DNA of 64,000 nucleotides from Candidatus Anaeroferrophillus wilburensis (GTDB lineage: Bacteria; Desulfobacterota; Anaeroferrophillalia; Anaeroferrophillales; Anaeroferrophillaceae), in NCBI GenBank assembly GCA_016934315.1, contig JAFGSY010000025.1, positions 1 through 64,000 of the forward strand, read 5' to 3'. Made by a program: the position numbers and the translations under genes. Below are positions 43,782 to 52,541 of the stretch, one piece after another (the first letter of the stretch is position 1; each line of letters begins with the position of its first letter). The notes below the pieces were generated by a model. It was given only the letters and a program-made list of their open reading frames with translations. It was not told the DNA's origin and ran no database searches.

Positions 43782-44375
43782 TTACTGGACTATCAAACGG
43801 TCGTTTTTGTGCAAATAAATATCAGGCGACAGGCCGGCAATAATACTATCGTAGTTGATCCGGTAGCGTTTTTCCTGCTCACCCTCCTGGCGCACAAGGA
43901 TGATCTTATCCGTGGTTGCCCATTCCGCAAAACCGCCAGCCATGGAGATAGCCTGCAACACCGTGGTATTGCTGCGAATGGTAAACGCCCCGGGGGTATT
44001 GACCTTGCCGACGATGAAGATTTTGAAGCTGTTTACTGCCGTCAAGGAAACGGAAACATTTGGTGTTTCAAGATATTGCGCATAGCGTTCGGCCAGCACT
44101 TGGCTCAACTGTTTAACATTTAAGCCCACAGCCTTGATATCACCCACCAGAGGCAGGGTAACCAATCCGTCGGGGCGAACGGCAACTTCCCGGGAAAGCT
44201 CTGCATCTTTCCAAACCTCGACCCGCAAAACATCTTCCGGCCCAATAATAAACTGATCATCGGCAAAGCTCATGGGCGGATCCGACGATGTCAGCTCAGG
44301 AAAATTTGCTGTCACGCAGGACATGAGAAAACCAGCTATAACGACACACAACACACATCTCGCAACTTTCTTCAT
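43782..44375 (-). CDS. polysaccharide export lipoprotein (Wza-like, short)
   Basis: A 197-residue lipoprotein with a signal peptide and lipobox (GFLMSC, Cys near residue 20). The poly_export domain carries FIIGPEDVLRVEVWKDAEL and VRPDGLVTLPLVGDIKAVG, followed by a SLBB domain (IFIVGKVNTPGAFTI, LQAISMAGGFAEWA). The short length (E. coli Wza is ~380) and single SLBB domain fit the TIGR03027 group linked to XrtA. It is the first structural gene of the cluster and lies downstream of two NtrC-type regulators, so it may be under sigma-54 control. I found no convincing -24/-12 element in the 152 bp upstream. Confidence 0.9.
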   Translation of the reverse strand: MKKVARCVLCVVIAGFLMSCVTANFPELTSSDPPMSFADDQFIIGPEDVLRVEVWKDAELSREVAVRPDGLVTLPLVGDIKAVGLNVKQLSQVLAERYAQYLETPNVSVSLTAVNSFKIFIVGKVNTPGAFTIRSNTTVLQAISMAGGFAEWATTDKIILVRQEGEQEKRYRINYDSIIAGLSPDIYLHKNDRLIVQ

Positions 44376-44527
44376 CCTCCCACACTCCCTTTCAAAAATG
44401 ATTATGCCTTATGTGATGGACTCGCAACAACCGAAAAATCAATGGCACAGCAATAACCTCAACTAAACGAAAGACCCATGAATCCATCAGCGGTGGGCAA
44501 AAAACAACAACCATTGCCTAACTACGA

Positions 44528-45937
44528 TTATGGTTGTGGCGTGCCATCGGGGTGCAAGCCGCACTCTTTGATCTTGGTCAGCAAGGTCTTATAACTGATT
44601 TTCAGATATTCGGCTGTTTTCACCCGGTTCCAACCGGTTTTAGCCAGCACTTTTTCGATAATCAGGCGTTCGGCCCGCCGGGCTGCCTCTTTCTCAAAAA
44701 CTTTCAGCTCCTGTACCATATCATCGTCAACGGGGGCTATCTTGTGCCCCCGGCCAACTCTTTTTTTTGCCGAAATTTCTGAAATAGCCGGAGCCTCATC
44801 ACCAAAAATGACAATTCTTTTAATCATGTTTTCCAGTTCGCGAACATTCCCGGGCCATTGGTAACTGAACAGCAGGCGCAGCAACCGGCGGCTCAAGCCC
44901 ATTGTCTTTCGATTATACTGGCGGGAAAACTGATCCAAAAAGTATTCGGCAATATGGGGAATATCCTCCAGTCGATCTCGCAAAGGCGGCAGAAAAATCT
45001 CCACCACTTTCAAACGATAGTAGAGGTCCCGGCGGAACCTGCCGTTTTCCACCGCCTGCTCCAAGTCGAGGTTGGTGGCGGAAATAACCCGCATATCAGC
45101 CTGGATATCACGGTCGGAACCAAGGGGTGAAAAACTGCCATCCTGCAACACCTGCAGCAGTTTCGACTGCAGAACCGGATTGATCTCCCCGATCTCGTCA
45201 AGATAAATAGTTCCGCCACTGGCGGCTTCAAATTTGCCGATTTTTCGTTCCACGGCACCGGTAAACGCCCCCTTCTCATAGCCGAACAACTCACTTTCAA
45301 CCAGCTCCAACGGAATAGTGGAACAGTTTACTTTAACAAAAGCAGCCTGGGACCTCAAGGAATGGGCATAGATCACTTTAGCCAGCAGGTCTTTGCCCGT
45401 TCCGCTCTCACCACGCAGCATAATGGGCACATCGGTTTCTGCAACCTGATCAACAATAGAACGGATCGGAACCATGGTCCGTGAACAGCCGAAAATCAGG
45501 TCATAAAGAGCGTACTCTTTCATCTGCGCCCGTTTGCTGCTGACCTCTCGGGACAGGGCCTTGCGATCCAGCACCTTTTGAATCCGGATTTTCAATTCAT
45601 TGGCATCAAACGGCTTGCTGATAAAATCATCGGCCCCTGATTTCATAGCCTTGACCACAACATCAACGGAATCATGGACAGAAAGAGCAATGATCGGAAT
45701 TTCCCGGTTAATGGCCCTGAAGGACTCAATAATTTCAACCCCGCCACTTTTCCGGGACGAGATATCAATAATGGCAAGGTCCGTATCCAGACTGCGCAAC
45801 TGACTCAAAGCATCACCAACATCTCGAAAAGGAAACACCACAAAATCCGGTCGGCAGAGAATGGTTTCCACCAATCCCTGGACCACAGGATCATCAACCA
45901 GCAGGAGTAAACGGCAAGGGGAGGGAGACTGCTTCAT
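44528..45937 (-). CDS. NtrC-family response regulator (PrsR-like)
   Basis: A 469-residue sigma-54 activator: receiver domain (phospho-acceptor Asp in LAIIDISSRKSGG, Lys in ISKPFDA), AAA+ with GESGTGKDLLAK, GAFTGA and GTIYLDEIGEINP, and a Fis-type helix-turn-helix near the end (NRVKTAEYLKISYKTLLTKI). It resembles PrsR, the regulator of XrtA/PEP-CTERM systems, in family and position. The receiver looks competent, in contrast to the flagellar activators here. It overlaps the second regulator by 4 bp and is 152 bp upstream of the export gene. Confidence 0.87.
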   Translation of the reverse strand: MKQSPSPCRLLLLVDDPVVQGLVETILCRPDFVVFPFRDVGDALSQLRSLDTDLAIIDISSRKSGGVEIIESFRAINREIPIIALSVHDSVDVVVKAMKSGADDFISKPFDANELKIRIQKVLDRKALSREVSSKRAQMKEYALYDLIFGCSRTMVPIRSIVDQVAETDVPIMLRGESGTGKDLLAKVIYAHSLRSQAAFVKVNCSTIPLELVESELFGYEKGAFTGAVERKIGKFEAASGGTIYLDEIGEINPVLQSKLLQVLQDGSFSPLGSDRDIQADMRVISATNLDLEQAVENGRFRRDLYYRLKVVEIFLPPLRDRLEDIPHIAEYFLDQFSRQYNRKTMGLSRRLLRLLFSYQWPGNVRELENMIKRIVIFGDEAPAISEISAKKRVGRGHKIAPVDDDMVQELKVFEKEAARRAERLIIEKVLAKTGWNRVKTAEYLKISYKTLLTKIKECGLHPDGTPQP

Positions 45938-47361
45938 GTGTCCTTAAATTTTACCTTATCCAAACCGCAGGCTTTCAGCTTATATAGAAAAGCCTTGTAG
46001 CTTACCTGCAGCATTCCAGCGGCTTTTTTCTTGTTGAAATTAGCCCGCTCAAGCATTTTCAACAGATAGCCACGCTCGTCAGCGGCAACCATCTCATTAA
46101 CCACCTGGCGCAATGGCAACCTGTCGCTCTGGGCCAGCAGAAGATCAATATTGACCGTCGGCGACACATCATGCAGCAGCAATTCCGCCGACTGTTTTTT
46201 GCCGCCTTCTTCCTGCTGCCAGCCGGAACCACTGCCAAGGATAACAAATCGTCTCATCCAGTTTTCCAGCTCCCGCACATTTCCCGGCCAGTCATAGACC
46301 ATCAGCTCATCGATGACCTTGTAGGAAATTTTCCGCTTTCTGCCATAGCGCTCATTATAACTCTTGAGAAAATAATCAACCAGCAAGGGGATATCATCAA
46401 CTCTGTTTTTCAAAGATGGGACATAGATATTCACTACGTTCAGCCGGTAATACAGATCCGAGCGGAAAAATCCACGACCGATCTCCTCTTCCAGATTGCG
46501 GTTGGTAGCTACGAGAATCCGGCAACGCACCGGTATCTCCTGTGTTCCTCCCAACCGGCAGCATGTCCGATCCTGCAAAACCTGTAAAAGCTTGGTCTGC
46601 AGCGCCAGACTCATCTCGCCAATCTCATCAAGGAAAATACTGCCCCGGCCTGCCTGTTCAAATTTCCCCGGCTTATTGCGCAACGCCCCGGTAAAAGCAC
46701 CCCGTTCAAAACCAAACAGTTCACTTTCGAGCAAGTTTTCCGGTAAAGCGGCACAATTAATTTTAACAAACGGACTGGAAGCCCGCTTTGACAGGAAGTG
46801 AATCCGGTTGGCAACCAGCTCTTTACCAACCCCCGTGTCGCCATGGATCAACACCGTCACATCCGTATCGGCAATCTGTTCGACAACCTCCTTGACTCTT
46901 TTCATCGATTCACTTTGGGAAATAATTTTGCGCAGCCCCCTATTGGGCAAGCGGGCCTGCAAATCCTCACGCTCATCTTTGAGCCGTTTTTCCGCCAGCA
47001 CATTCTCGATGGTAATCAGCAGCTCACTGTTATCAAAGGGCTTTTTAACATAATCCCAAGCCCCGGCCTGCATGGCTTCAACCACCACATCTGAACGATC
47101 AAGAGCGGATAGCATGACCACCGGCAAATGGGGAAAACGCTTGGAAACCCGACGCAGCAATGTAACTCCGTCAATACCCGGCAGCATGATGTCAAGGAGA
47201 ATCAGATCAAACTGGCCCTGCTCCAGCTTCTCCCAAGCCTGCTCGGCGTCATGGGCCATGCTGGCGCGAAAGCCGCTGCCCTCCAGTACGTTGACCAGAC
47301 ACGAGCAGATAATCTCCTCGTCATCGACCACCAGAACAGTATTTTTAGACTCTTTCTTCAT
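45934..47361 (-). CDS. NtrC-family response regulator
   Basis: A 475-residue activator with a complete receiver (LVVDDEEI acidic pair, Asp in LILLDIMLPGIDG, Lys in VKKPFDNSE), AAA+ domain with GDTGVGKELVAN, GAFTGA and GSIFLDEIGEMS, and a Fis-type helix-turn-helix (NKKKAAGMLQVSYKAFLYKL). Start at the ATG 47361; TTG and GTG codons just upstream are not used. It is paired by overlap with the next activator and lies 45 bp after the GAF-PAS kinase gene, suggesting the kinase phosphorylates one or both. Confidence 0.88.
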   Translation of the reverse strand: MKKESKNTVLVVDDEEIICSCLVNVLEGSGFRASMAHDAEQAWEKLEQGQFDLILLDIMLPGIDGVTLLRRVSKRFPHLPVVMLSALDRSDVVVEAMQAGAWDYVKKPFDNSELLITIENVLAEKRLKDEREDLQARLPNRGLRKIISQSESMKRVKEVVEQIADTDVTVLIHGDTGVGKELVANRIHFLSKRASSPFVKINCAALPENLLESELFGFERGAFTGALRNKPGKFEQAGRGSIFLDEIGEMSLALQTKLLQVLQDRTCCRLGGTQEIPVRCRILVATNRNLEEEIGRGFFRSDLYYRLNVVNIYVPSLKNRVDDIPLLVDYFLKSYNERYGRKRKISYKVIDELMVYDWPGNVRELENWMRRFVILGSGSGWQQEEGGKKQSAELLLHDVSPTVNIDLLLAQSDRLPLRQVVNEMVAADERGYLLKMLERANFNKKKAAGMLQVSYKAFLYKLKACGLDKVKFKDT

Positions 47362-47411
47362 CACCAACCATTAAGATAACTGCGGAAAAACACCCGGTTT
47401 GCGGCGGGCAG

Positions 47412-49154
47412 TTATTCAGCAACAAGACGCATAGGCAACATGAAAATAAACTTACTGCCCCGGGAGGTACGTTCAGCGCTAATCGTCCCACCGTGGCACT
47501 GAACAATTTTGCGGCTGATAGCCAACCCCAGTCCTGTACCTTCGCCATGGGTACTGGTGAAAAATTCATCAAAAACCACCTGGCTATTATCTGCTGGCAC
47601 GCCGACACCGGTATCCTCCAGCGAAACGCTCACCCCTTTCACCGTTCTCGTGTCAGCCAGCGGCAGGACAGCTCCGGCAGCAGAAAACTGCTGCGTAAAC
47701 GTGGAGCTGGCAACATCAATCACCTTCGTGCGCCAGGTAAGACTGCCGCCGGCAGGGGTAAATTTAATTGCATTATCCATCAGATTAACCAGCACCCGAC
47801 CAATTTTTTCCCGATCAAACAGGAACGGCGTCATCCCCGCCTGCAGTTCGGTAATCACGGTAATCTTCTTTTTTTCCACCAGGGGCTGGAAATATTCAAT
47901 CGTCCGATAAATTTCATCATTGATCAGCCAACGTTTGAGGCGGACATCCTGCTGGACGCACTTCAGTCGGCTATAGGTAAGAATATCATTGAGCAACGCC
48001 ATCAGACGTTTGCTTGTCTTGTCCAGATCAACAATAATTTTCTGCCGCTTTTTTCCATAGCCGGCGGCATCGGCAGTCATAATCTGCAGGTAACTGTTGA
48101 TCACCGTGATGGGATTTTTCAGTTCATGGACCAGGGAAGCGAAAAACGTGTCTTTCATCTTATCAAGGTGCAGCCTGCCGCTGATATCTCTGACGTAAAA
48201 CTGCTGGGTCACCCCTTCAGCATCGGATACCCGGCAGCCGGTTACCTCTACTTTCACCGGCAGATTATGGAAATGTTTTAACTGTGTCTCAAAATGGAAC
48301 TCCGGCAGGGTGCAGGCTTCCTCCTGTTCCCTCGCTTCCAGGTATTGGCAGGGAGTCATGATCTGCTGCCGGCCGGGCAGATCCAGCACGTCAGCAAGCA
48401 CTATGTCGGAGGGGGGATCATCATAACCGGCCAACCGCCAGAATTGGGGATTGGCATAGTCGATAACACCATTTTTGACGGTGACAATGCCATCCGCAGC
48501 CTGTTCAACCAGAAACCGGTACCTCCTCTCCGAATCTGCCAGCCGGCGATAGCCTTTTGCCACTTCCTGCTCCAGGCGCTGATTGAACTGCTGCAATTCA
48601 ATAATCAGCAGGGAATTCCTCAACGCTTTGGCAGCCTGGTCAGCCACCACTTCCAGAGAGCGCTGCAGCTGTTCATCGAAAACACCCTGTTGCGAATGGC
48701 TGAGGTTAATCCCGCCGAGCAGCTCATCACCATCAATGATCGGCACACACAACAGCGATTTAACAGTTATGGGAGATGAGGCAATCAGGAGAAAATCAGG
48801 GCTCTGGCCGGCATCTTCAACCAGGAAAGGACTTTTTTGCAGGGCCGCCCGGCCAAGGATTCCCTCACCCAAACGAAAATAACCGCTCTCATCCGACAAT
48901 TCATCATGAAAAAAAACCGGCGAAGCATCCTGGCGACCCATGGCAGCTCGAAGATAAAGACTTTTCCTGGCTGCATCAATCACGTAGAGAGAACAGTTTT
49001 CCGCTACGGTTTCAGCAATGATGCCGCTGACAATCGTTTTACAAACCTGAGGAAAGTCATGGGTATGACGCAACGAACTGCCGACCCGATTAAGCAGGGG
49101 CAATTGCTTTTGGAGGTCAATACGGTGCTGCAAAGAATCCTCGCTGCCGGACAT
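47412..49154 (-). CDS. soluble GAF-PAS sensor histidine kinase
   Basis: A 580-residue kinase with no TM segment. A GAF domain (~30-180, with LCVPIIDGDELLGGINL), a coiled linker (QQFNQRLEQEVAKGYRRLAD), a PAS domain (~215-320, ADGIVTVKNGVIDYANPQFW), HisKA with the acceptor His in FFASLVHELKNPITVI, and a HATPase with VNLMDNAIKFTPAGG and GEGTGLGLAISRKIV. It resembles the intracellular PrsK-type kinases of XrtA clusters in position, although PrsK has an N-terminal membrane domain that is absent here. Signal unknown; the cytosolic GAF could bind a small ligand or gas. Start ATG at 49154. Confidence 0.88.
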   Translation of the reverse strand: MSGSEDSLQHRIDLQKQLPLLNRVGSSLRHTHDFPQVCKTIVSGIIAETVAENCSLYVIDAARKSLYLRAAMGRQDASPVFFHDELSDESGYFRLGEGILGRAALQKSPFLVEDAGQSPDFLLIASSPITVKSLLCVPIIDGDELLGGINLSHSQQGVFDEQLQRSLEVVADQAAKALRNSLLIIELQQFNQRLEQEVAKGYRRLADSERRYRFLVEQAADGIVTVKNGVIDYANPQFWRLAGYDDPPSDIVLADVLDLPGRQQIMTPCQYLEAREQEEACTLPEFHFETQLKHFHNLPVKVEVTGCRVSDAEGVTQQFYVRDISGRLHLDKMKDTFFASLVHELKNPITVINSYLQIMTADAAGYGKKRQKIIVDLDKTSKRLMALLNDILTYSRLKCVQQDVRLKRWLINDEIYRTIEYFQPLVEKKKITVITELQAGMTPFLFDREKIGRVLVNLMDNAIKFTPAGGSLTWRTKVIDVASSTFTQQFSAAGAVLPLADTRTVKGVSVSLEDTGVGVPADNSQVVFDEFFTSTHGEGTGLGLAISRKIVQCHGGTISAERTSRGSKFIFMLPMRLVAE

Positions 49155-49504
49155 CCAACCGTGGAAGAGGAAAAAGCTTTCAAAAACATCCGGTTATCTA
49201 CCATAAGAGGATAAAAATAGCAAAAAATTTCTCATCCACACATTTCATAAGTGGAAAATATTTACATAGCCCTGCCATGGGGCAATACCGGGCTGAACTG
49301 CTGCCAGGAACCACCTGCACCCATGTTCAGCGGCCTGTTGCCCCTTCCCTGGCGGTCCGCCATACAGGCAGAGGAAAAACCGAGACCTGGACCTAAAAGC
49401 TGGGGCTGGTGACTTCTGGAACAACCCCCACTACCCCGTTTAAGGTCACGTTACAATGAAAAATGGGGCTATGCAATCTTCGCGTCAACAGCGTTGACGT
49501 TACC
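49155..49504. other. gene-free region with small hairpin
   Basis: About 350 bp between the amrS-like gene and the kinase gene, both on the - strand. No credible coding frame. A 7-bp stem CGTCAAC/GTTGACG at 49483-49499 sits 5 bp after the amrS stop; it lacks an adjacent T-run and may be a weak terminator. The kinase promoter must lie within 49155-49480 but I could not fix it. Confidence 0.4.
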
Positions 49505-50515
49505 CTAGGCAAACACACCATCAACAGGCGCCTGACAATCAGGACAGCAGCCATTTTCCAGCCGGTTTTTCCGGATGCTGAAACCATACCGTTCAATCAG
49601 CAGGCTGCCGCAGGCATGACAGGTGGTCGACTCCCCCCCTTCTCCGGGGCGATTACCCTCATACACATACCTCAGCCCGGTCTGCAACCCGATCTGACGG
49701 GCATGCCGCAGGGTGACCACTGGGGTCGGAGGAGCATCAGTCAGCTTGTAGGTTGGATAGAAACCGGTCACATGCCAGGGAATCGACGGTGAAACGGAAA
49801 AAACAAACTCCGCAATCCGGCCCAGTTCATCATCGCTATCATTGTAACCGGGAATAACAAGGGTGGTAATTTCGATCCAGACACCCAGGTCGTGCAGACG
49901 ACGGATAGTATCCAGCACCGGCTGCAGACGGGCTCCGCAGACCTCACGGTAGAAGGTCTCACTGAAGCTTTTCACATCGATATTAATGGCATCGAGGAAA
50001 GGGGCAATGGCAGCAGCAGCCTCGGCGGTCATAAAACCATTGCTAACAAAAACATTTTTCAGCCCCCGGGCCCGGGCCTCGCAGGCTGTATCATAGGCAA
50101 GCTCGAAATAAACGGTGGGTTCAGTATAGGTGTAGGCAACCGTTTCACAACCAGACCGGAGCGCCGCCGCCACAATCTCCTGGGGACTTTTCTGTTCACC
50201 CAACAGAATATCACGATCATGGGGCATCTGGGAAATCTCATAATTCTGACAATGACGGCAGCGGAAGTTACAGCCGGGGGTGGCAATGGAATAGCTCAGA
50301 CTGCCCGGCAGAACATGGTAAAGGGGCTTTTTTTCGATGGGATCGACATGGGAGGCAATAATCTTATCATAGACCAGGGAATACAAAACGCCATTGCGGT
50401 TTTCCCGAACCCCGCACACCCCCCGCTTACCGTCAGCCAGGCGACATTCATGGGCACAAAGATGGCATTTCACCCGGTTTTCAGCCAACTGTTCATACAG
50501 CATTGCTTCTTTCAT
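49505..50515 (-). CDS. amrS: AmmeMemoRadiSam-system radical SAM protein (AmrS-like)
   Basis: A 336-residue radical SAM enzyme of the PflA-like group. The [4Fe-4S]-SAM motif CxxxCxxC is PGCNFRCRHCQNYEIS. Extra cysteine sets occur at the N-terminus (VKCHLCAHECRLADGKRG, CGV) and at the C-terminus (TTCHACGSLL, NGCCPDCQAP), the latter resembling a zinc finger or auxiliary-cluster site. These fit the AmrS subfamily, whose partners AmrA and AmrB are not in the window. Substrate unknown. It is divergent from purH across a 332-bp gap. Confidence 0.85.
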   Translation of the reverse strand: MKEAMLYEQLAENRVKCHLCAHECRLADGKRGVCGVRENRNGVLYSLVYDKIIASHVDPIEKKPLYHVLPGSLSYSIATPGCNFRCRHCQNYEISQMPHDRDILLGEQKSPQEIVAAALRSGCETVAYTYTEPTVYFELAYDTACEARARGLKNVFVSNGFMTAEAAAAIAPFLDAINIDVKSFSETFYREVCGARLQPVLDTIRRLHDLGVWIEITTLVIPGYNDSDDELGRIAEFVFSVSPSIPWHVTGFYPTYKLTDAPPTPVVTLRHARQIGLQTGLRYVYEGNRPGEGGESTTCHACGSLLIERYGFSIRKNRLENGCCPDCQAPVDGVFA

Positions 50516-50847
50516 ACGGTTACCTCACGGACCACTGCCGCCTCGTCAACCAGCAGTTGTTTGCCTTTGTTTTATCTTTTGTCTTTTACCTTATGCCCCA
50601 AAAGCCTAACCGGATTATGCGCCCTTGTCAACATTGCCCCTCTCCTCGCCACCAGCCGCCACATCCACGTCCGATGCCGGTTCACACCGGCAGCAGACAG
50701 TCATATCCATCTCATTTCATACGCTTTTTTCCCGTTTTCTCCGGTGGCAGCGACATGAGACAACGAAGGGAAAACGGTTTTCTATTGCATTCCCAGCCTG
50801 TTTACGTTATGTATTTGAGCCAATAATTTTCATTAAAGGAGTTATCT
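50516..50847. promoter_or_regulatory. divergent promoter region and purH leader
   Basis: 332 bp between amrS (-) and purH (+). A hairpin TGCCGGT/ACCGGCA lies at 50675-50692, and an 8-bp inverted repeat CCGTTTTC (50732-50739)/GAAAACGG (50770-50777) lies 70-115 bp before purH. A weak sigma-70-like pair TTGCAT (50785-50790), 17 bases, TATGTA (50808-50813) follows, and AAAGGAG precedes the purH ATG. The inverted repeat could be an operator or leader hairpin; it does not match the ZTP riboswitch pattern I know. Confidence 0.35.
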
Positions 50848-52425
50848 ATGGCAACGATCAGAAAAGCCCTGATCAGCGTTTCCGACAAGGAAGGAATCGT
50901 TGATTTTGCCAGGGGTTTGACAAACTACAATGTTGATATTCTCTCAACCGGCGGCACGGCAAAACTGCTACGGGATCAAGGAATTTCGGTCACTGACGTT
51001 TCAGAGTACACCGGCTTTCCTGAGATGCTGGACGGCCGGGTCAAAACCCTGCATCCGAAAGTCCACGGGGGCCTGCTGGGACGGCGGGACCTGCCGCAAC
51101 ATCGGGAAAAAATGGCCGCCCATGGTATCGACCCCATTGATCTGGTGGTTGTCAATCTTTATCCCTTTGAAGCAACCGTTGCCAAGCCGGACTGTTCGTT
51201 TGCAGATGCAATTGAAAATATCGACATTGGCGGTCCCACCATGCTGCGATCGGCGGCCAAAAATTTCCGCGATGTGACGGTTGTCATTGATCCTGACGAC
51301 TACCGAGCAGTGCTGGATGAGATGAAGGCGGAAAACGGCGGGGTTTCGTCAACGACCAATTTCCGGTTGGCAAAGAAAGTCTTTCAGGCCACGGCACGTT
51401 ATGACGCTGCCATCTCAAACTACCTCGGCACCTATCCGGAACTTGACTGCCAACCGGAAGACCGGCTGGTTTTTCCCGAAACATTCACCTATCAGGGATT
51501 GAAGGTCCAGGACCTTCGTTACGGCGAAAATCCACACCAGAAAGCGGCATTTTACCACGACCTGGCCGTCACCGAACCCTGCATCGGCAGTGCCATCCAG
51601 TTACAAGGCAAGGAGCTCTCCTTCAATAACATTCTCGACAGCAACGCCGCCTTTGAACTGGTAAAGGAATTCTCCACCACCGCGGCCGTGGTCATCAAAC
51701 ATAACAATCCGTGCGGTGCAGCCCAGTCGCCGGACGGCAACCTGGTGGAAGCCTATTGCCAGGCACGGGCCTGCGATCCGGTGTCGGCCTTTGGCGGCAT
51801 TGCCGCGTTCAACATTCCCGTTGATCGGGAAACGGCTGAAGAGATTGCCAGCACGTTCATGGAAGCGGTCATCGCCCCTGATTATTCTCCCGAGGCACTG
51901 GCCGTACTCGGCAAAAAAGATGCCTTGCGGCTGCTCAAGGCCCCCTTGGGAGCAAAGGCTGGCAGTGGCAGACTGGAATTCAAAAAGGTGGTCGGCGGTT
52001 TACTGCTTCAAGATCGCGATCTGCTGCTGACCCCGCCATCAGAATGGCGGACGGTTTCCCAGCGCCAGCCTAGCGAACAGGAATTGGTCGACCTTCTTTT
52101 TGCCTGGAAAATCAGCAAGCATGTAAAATCCAATGCCATCGTCTTTGCCCGGCATAATCAACTGGTGGGCGTTGGGGCGGGGCAGATGAGTCGGGTAGAT
52201 TCGGTCAACATCGCGGTCATGAAAGCTCTGAGCGACACTGCCGGCACGGTGGTTGGCTCGGATGCCTTTTTTCCTTTCCGGGATGGCATCGATGCAGCAG
52301 CCAAAGCCGGTGCTACGGCCATCATTCAACCCGGCGGATCAGCCCGCGATGATGAAGCCATTGCGGCGGTCAACGAGCATAATATGGCAATGGTCTTTAC
52401 CGGAACTCGGCATTTCAAGCATTAG
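50848..52425 (+). CDS. purH: bifunctional AICAR transformylase/IMP cyclohydrolase
   Basis: Does the last two steps of purine synthesis, AICAR to FAICAR to IMP. The 525-residue protein has the N-terminal IMP cyclohydrolase domain ([44 protein letters not shown]) and the C-terminal transformylase domain with [36 protein letters not shown] and the ending [20 protein letters not shown]. The catalytic KHNNPCG lysine-histidine motif is intact. The ATG at 50848 has AAAGGAG nine bases upstream. It is followed by purD after 116 bp, which contain a 7-bp hairpin (52477-52499) without T-run. Confidence 0.96.
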   Translation: MATIRKALISVSDKEGIVDFARGLTNYNVDILSTGGTAKLLRDQGISVTDVSEYTGFPEMLDGRVKTLHPKVHGGLLGRRDLPQHREKMAAHGIDPIDLVVVNLYPFEATVAKPDCSFADAIENIDIGGPTMLRSAAKNFRDVTVVIDPDDYRAVLDEMKAENGGVSSTTNFRLAKKVFQATARYDAAISNYLGTYPELDCQPEDRLVFPETFTYQGLKVQDLRYGENPHQKAAFYHDLAVTEPCIGSAIQLQGKELSFNNILDSNAAFELVKEFSTTAAVVIKHNNPCGAAQSPDGNLVEAYCQARACDPVSAFGGIAAFNIPVDRETAEEIASTFMEAVIAPDYSPEALAVLGKKDALRLLKAPLGAKAGSGRLEFKKVVGGLLLQDRDLLLTPPSEWRTVSQRQPSEQELVDLLFAWKISKHVKSNAIVFARHNQLVGVGAGQMSRVDSVNIAVMKALSDTAGTVVGSDAFFPFRDGIDAAAKAGATAIIQPGGSARDDEAIAAVNEHNMAMVFTGTRHFKH

Positions 52426-52541
52426 GATTATGCTGCACCCATCTTGTGCGGCACGAACTAGCACTGTGACCTTTTCACCGGCACCATGGATCTGCCGGTA
52501 AAAATCTATTGCTAACCATACTTCCGGAAAAGGGGATAAAG

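Noticed and set aside
44440-44460. TGGCAC before the export lipoprotein gene as a sigma-54 promoter
   Set aside because: It points away from the gene, and on neither strand is it followed by TGC at the required spacing; the - strand alternative with GG-N10-GC has poor flanks.
50675-50692. T-arm-like hairpin with a TTCACAC loop
   Set aside because: A tRNA would need an acceptor, D and anticodon arms upstream and a paired 3' end; none can be drawn, and the loop lacks the conserved A.
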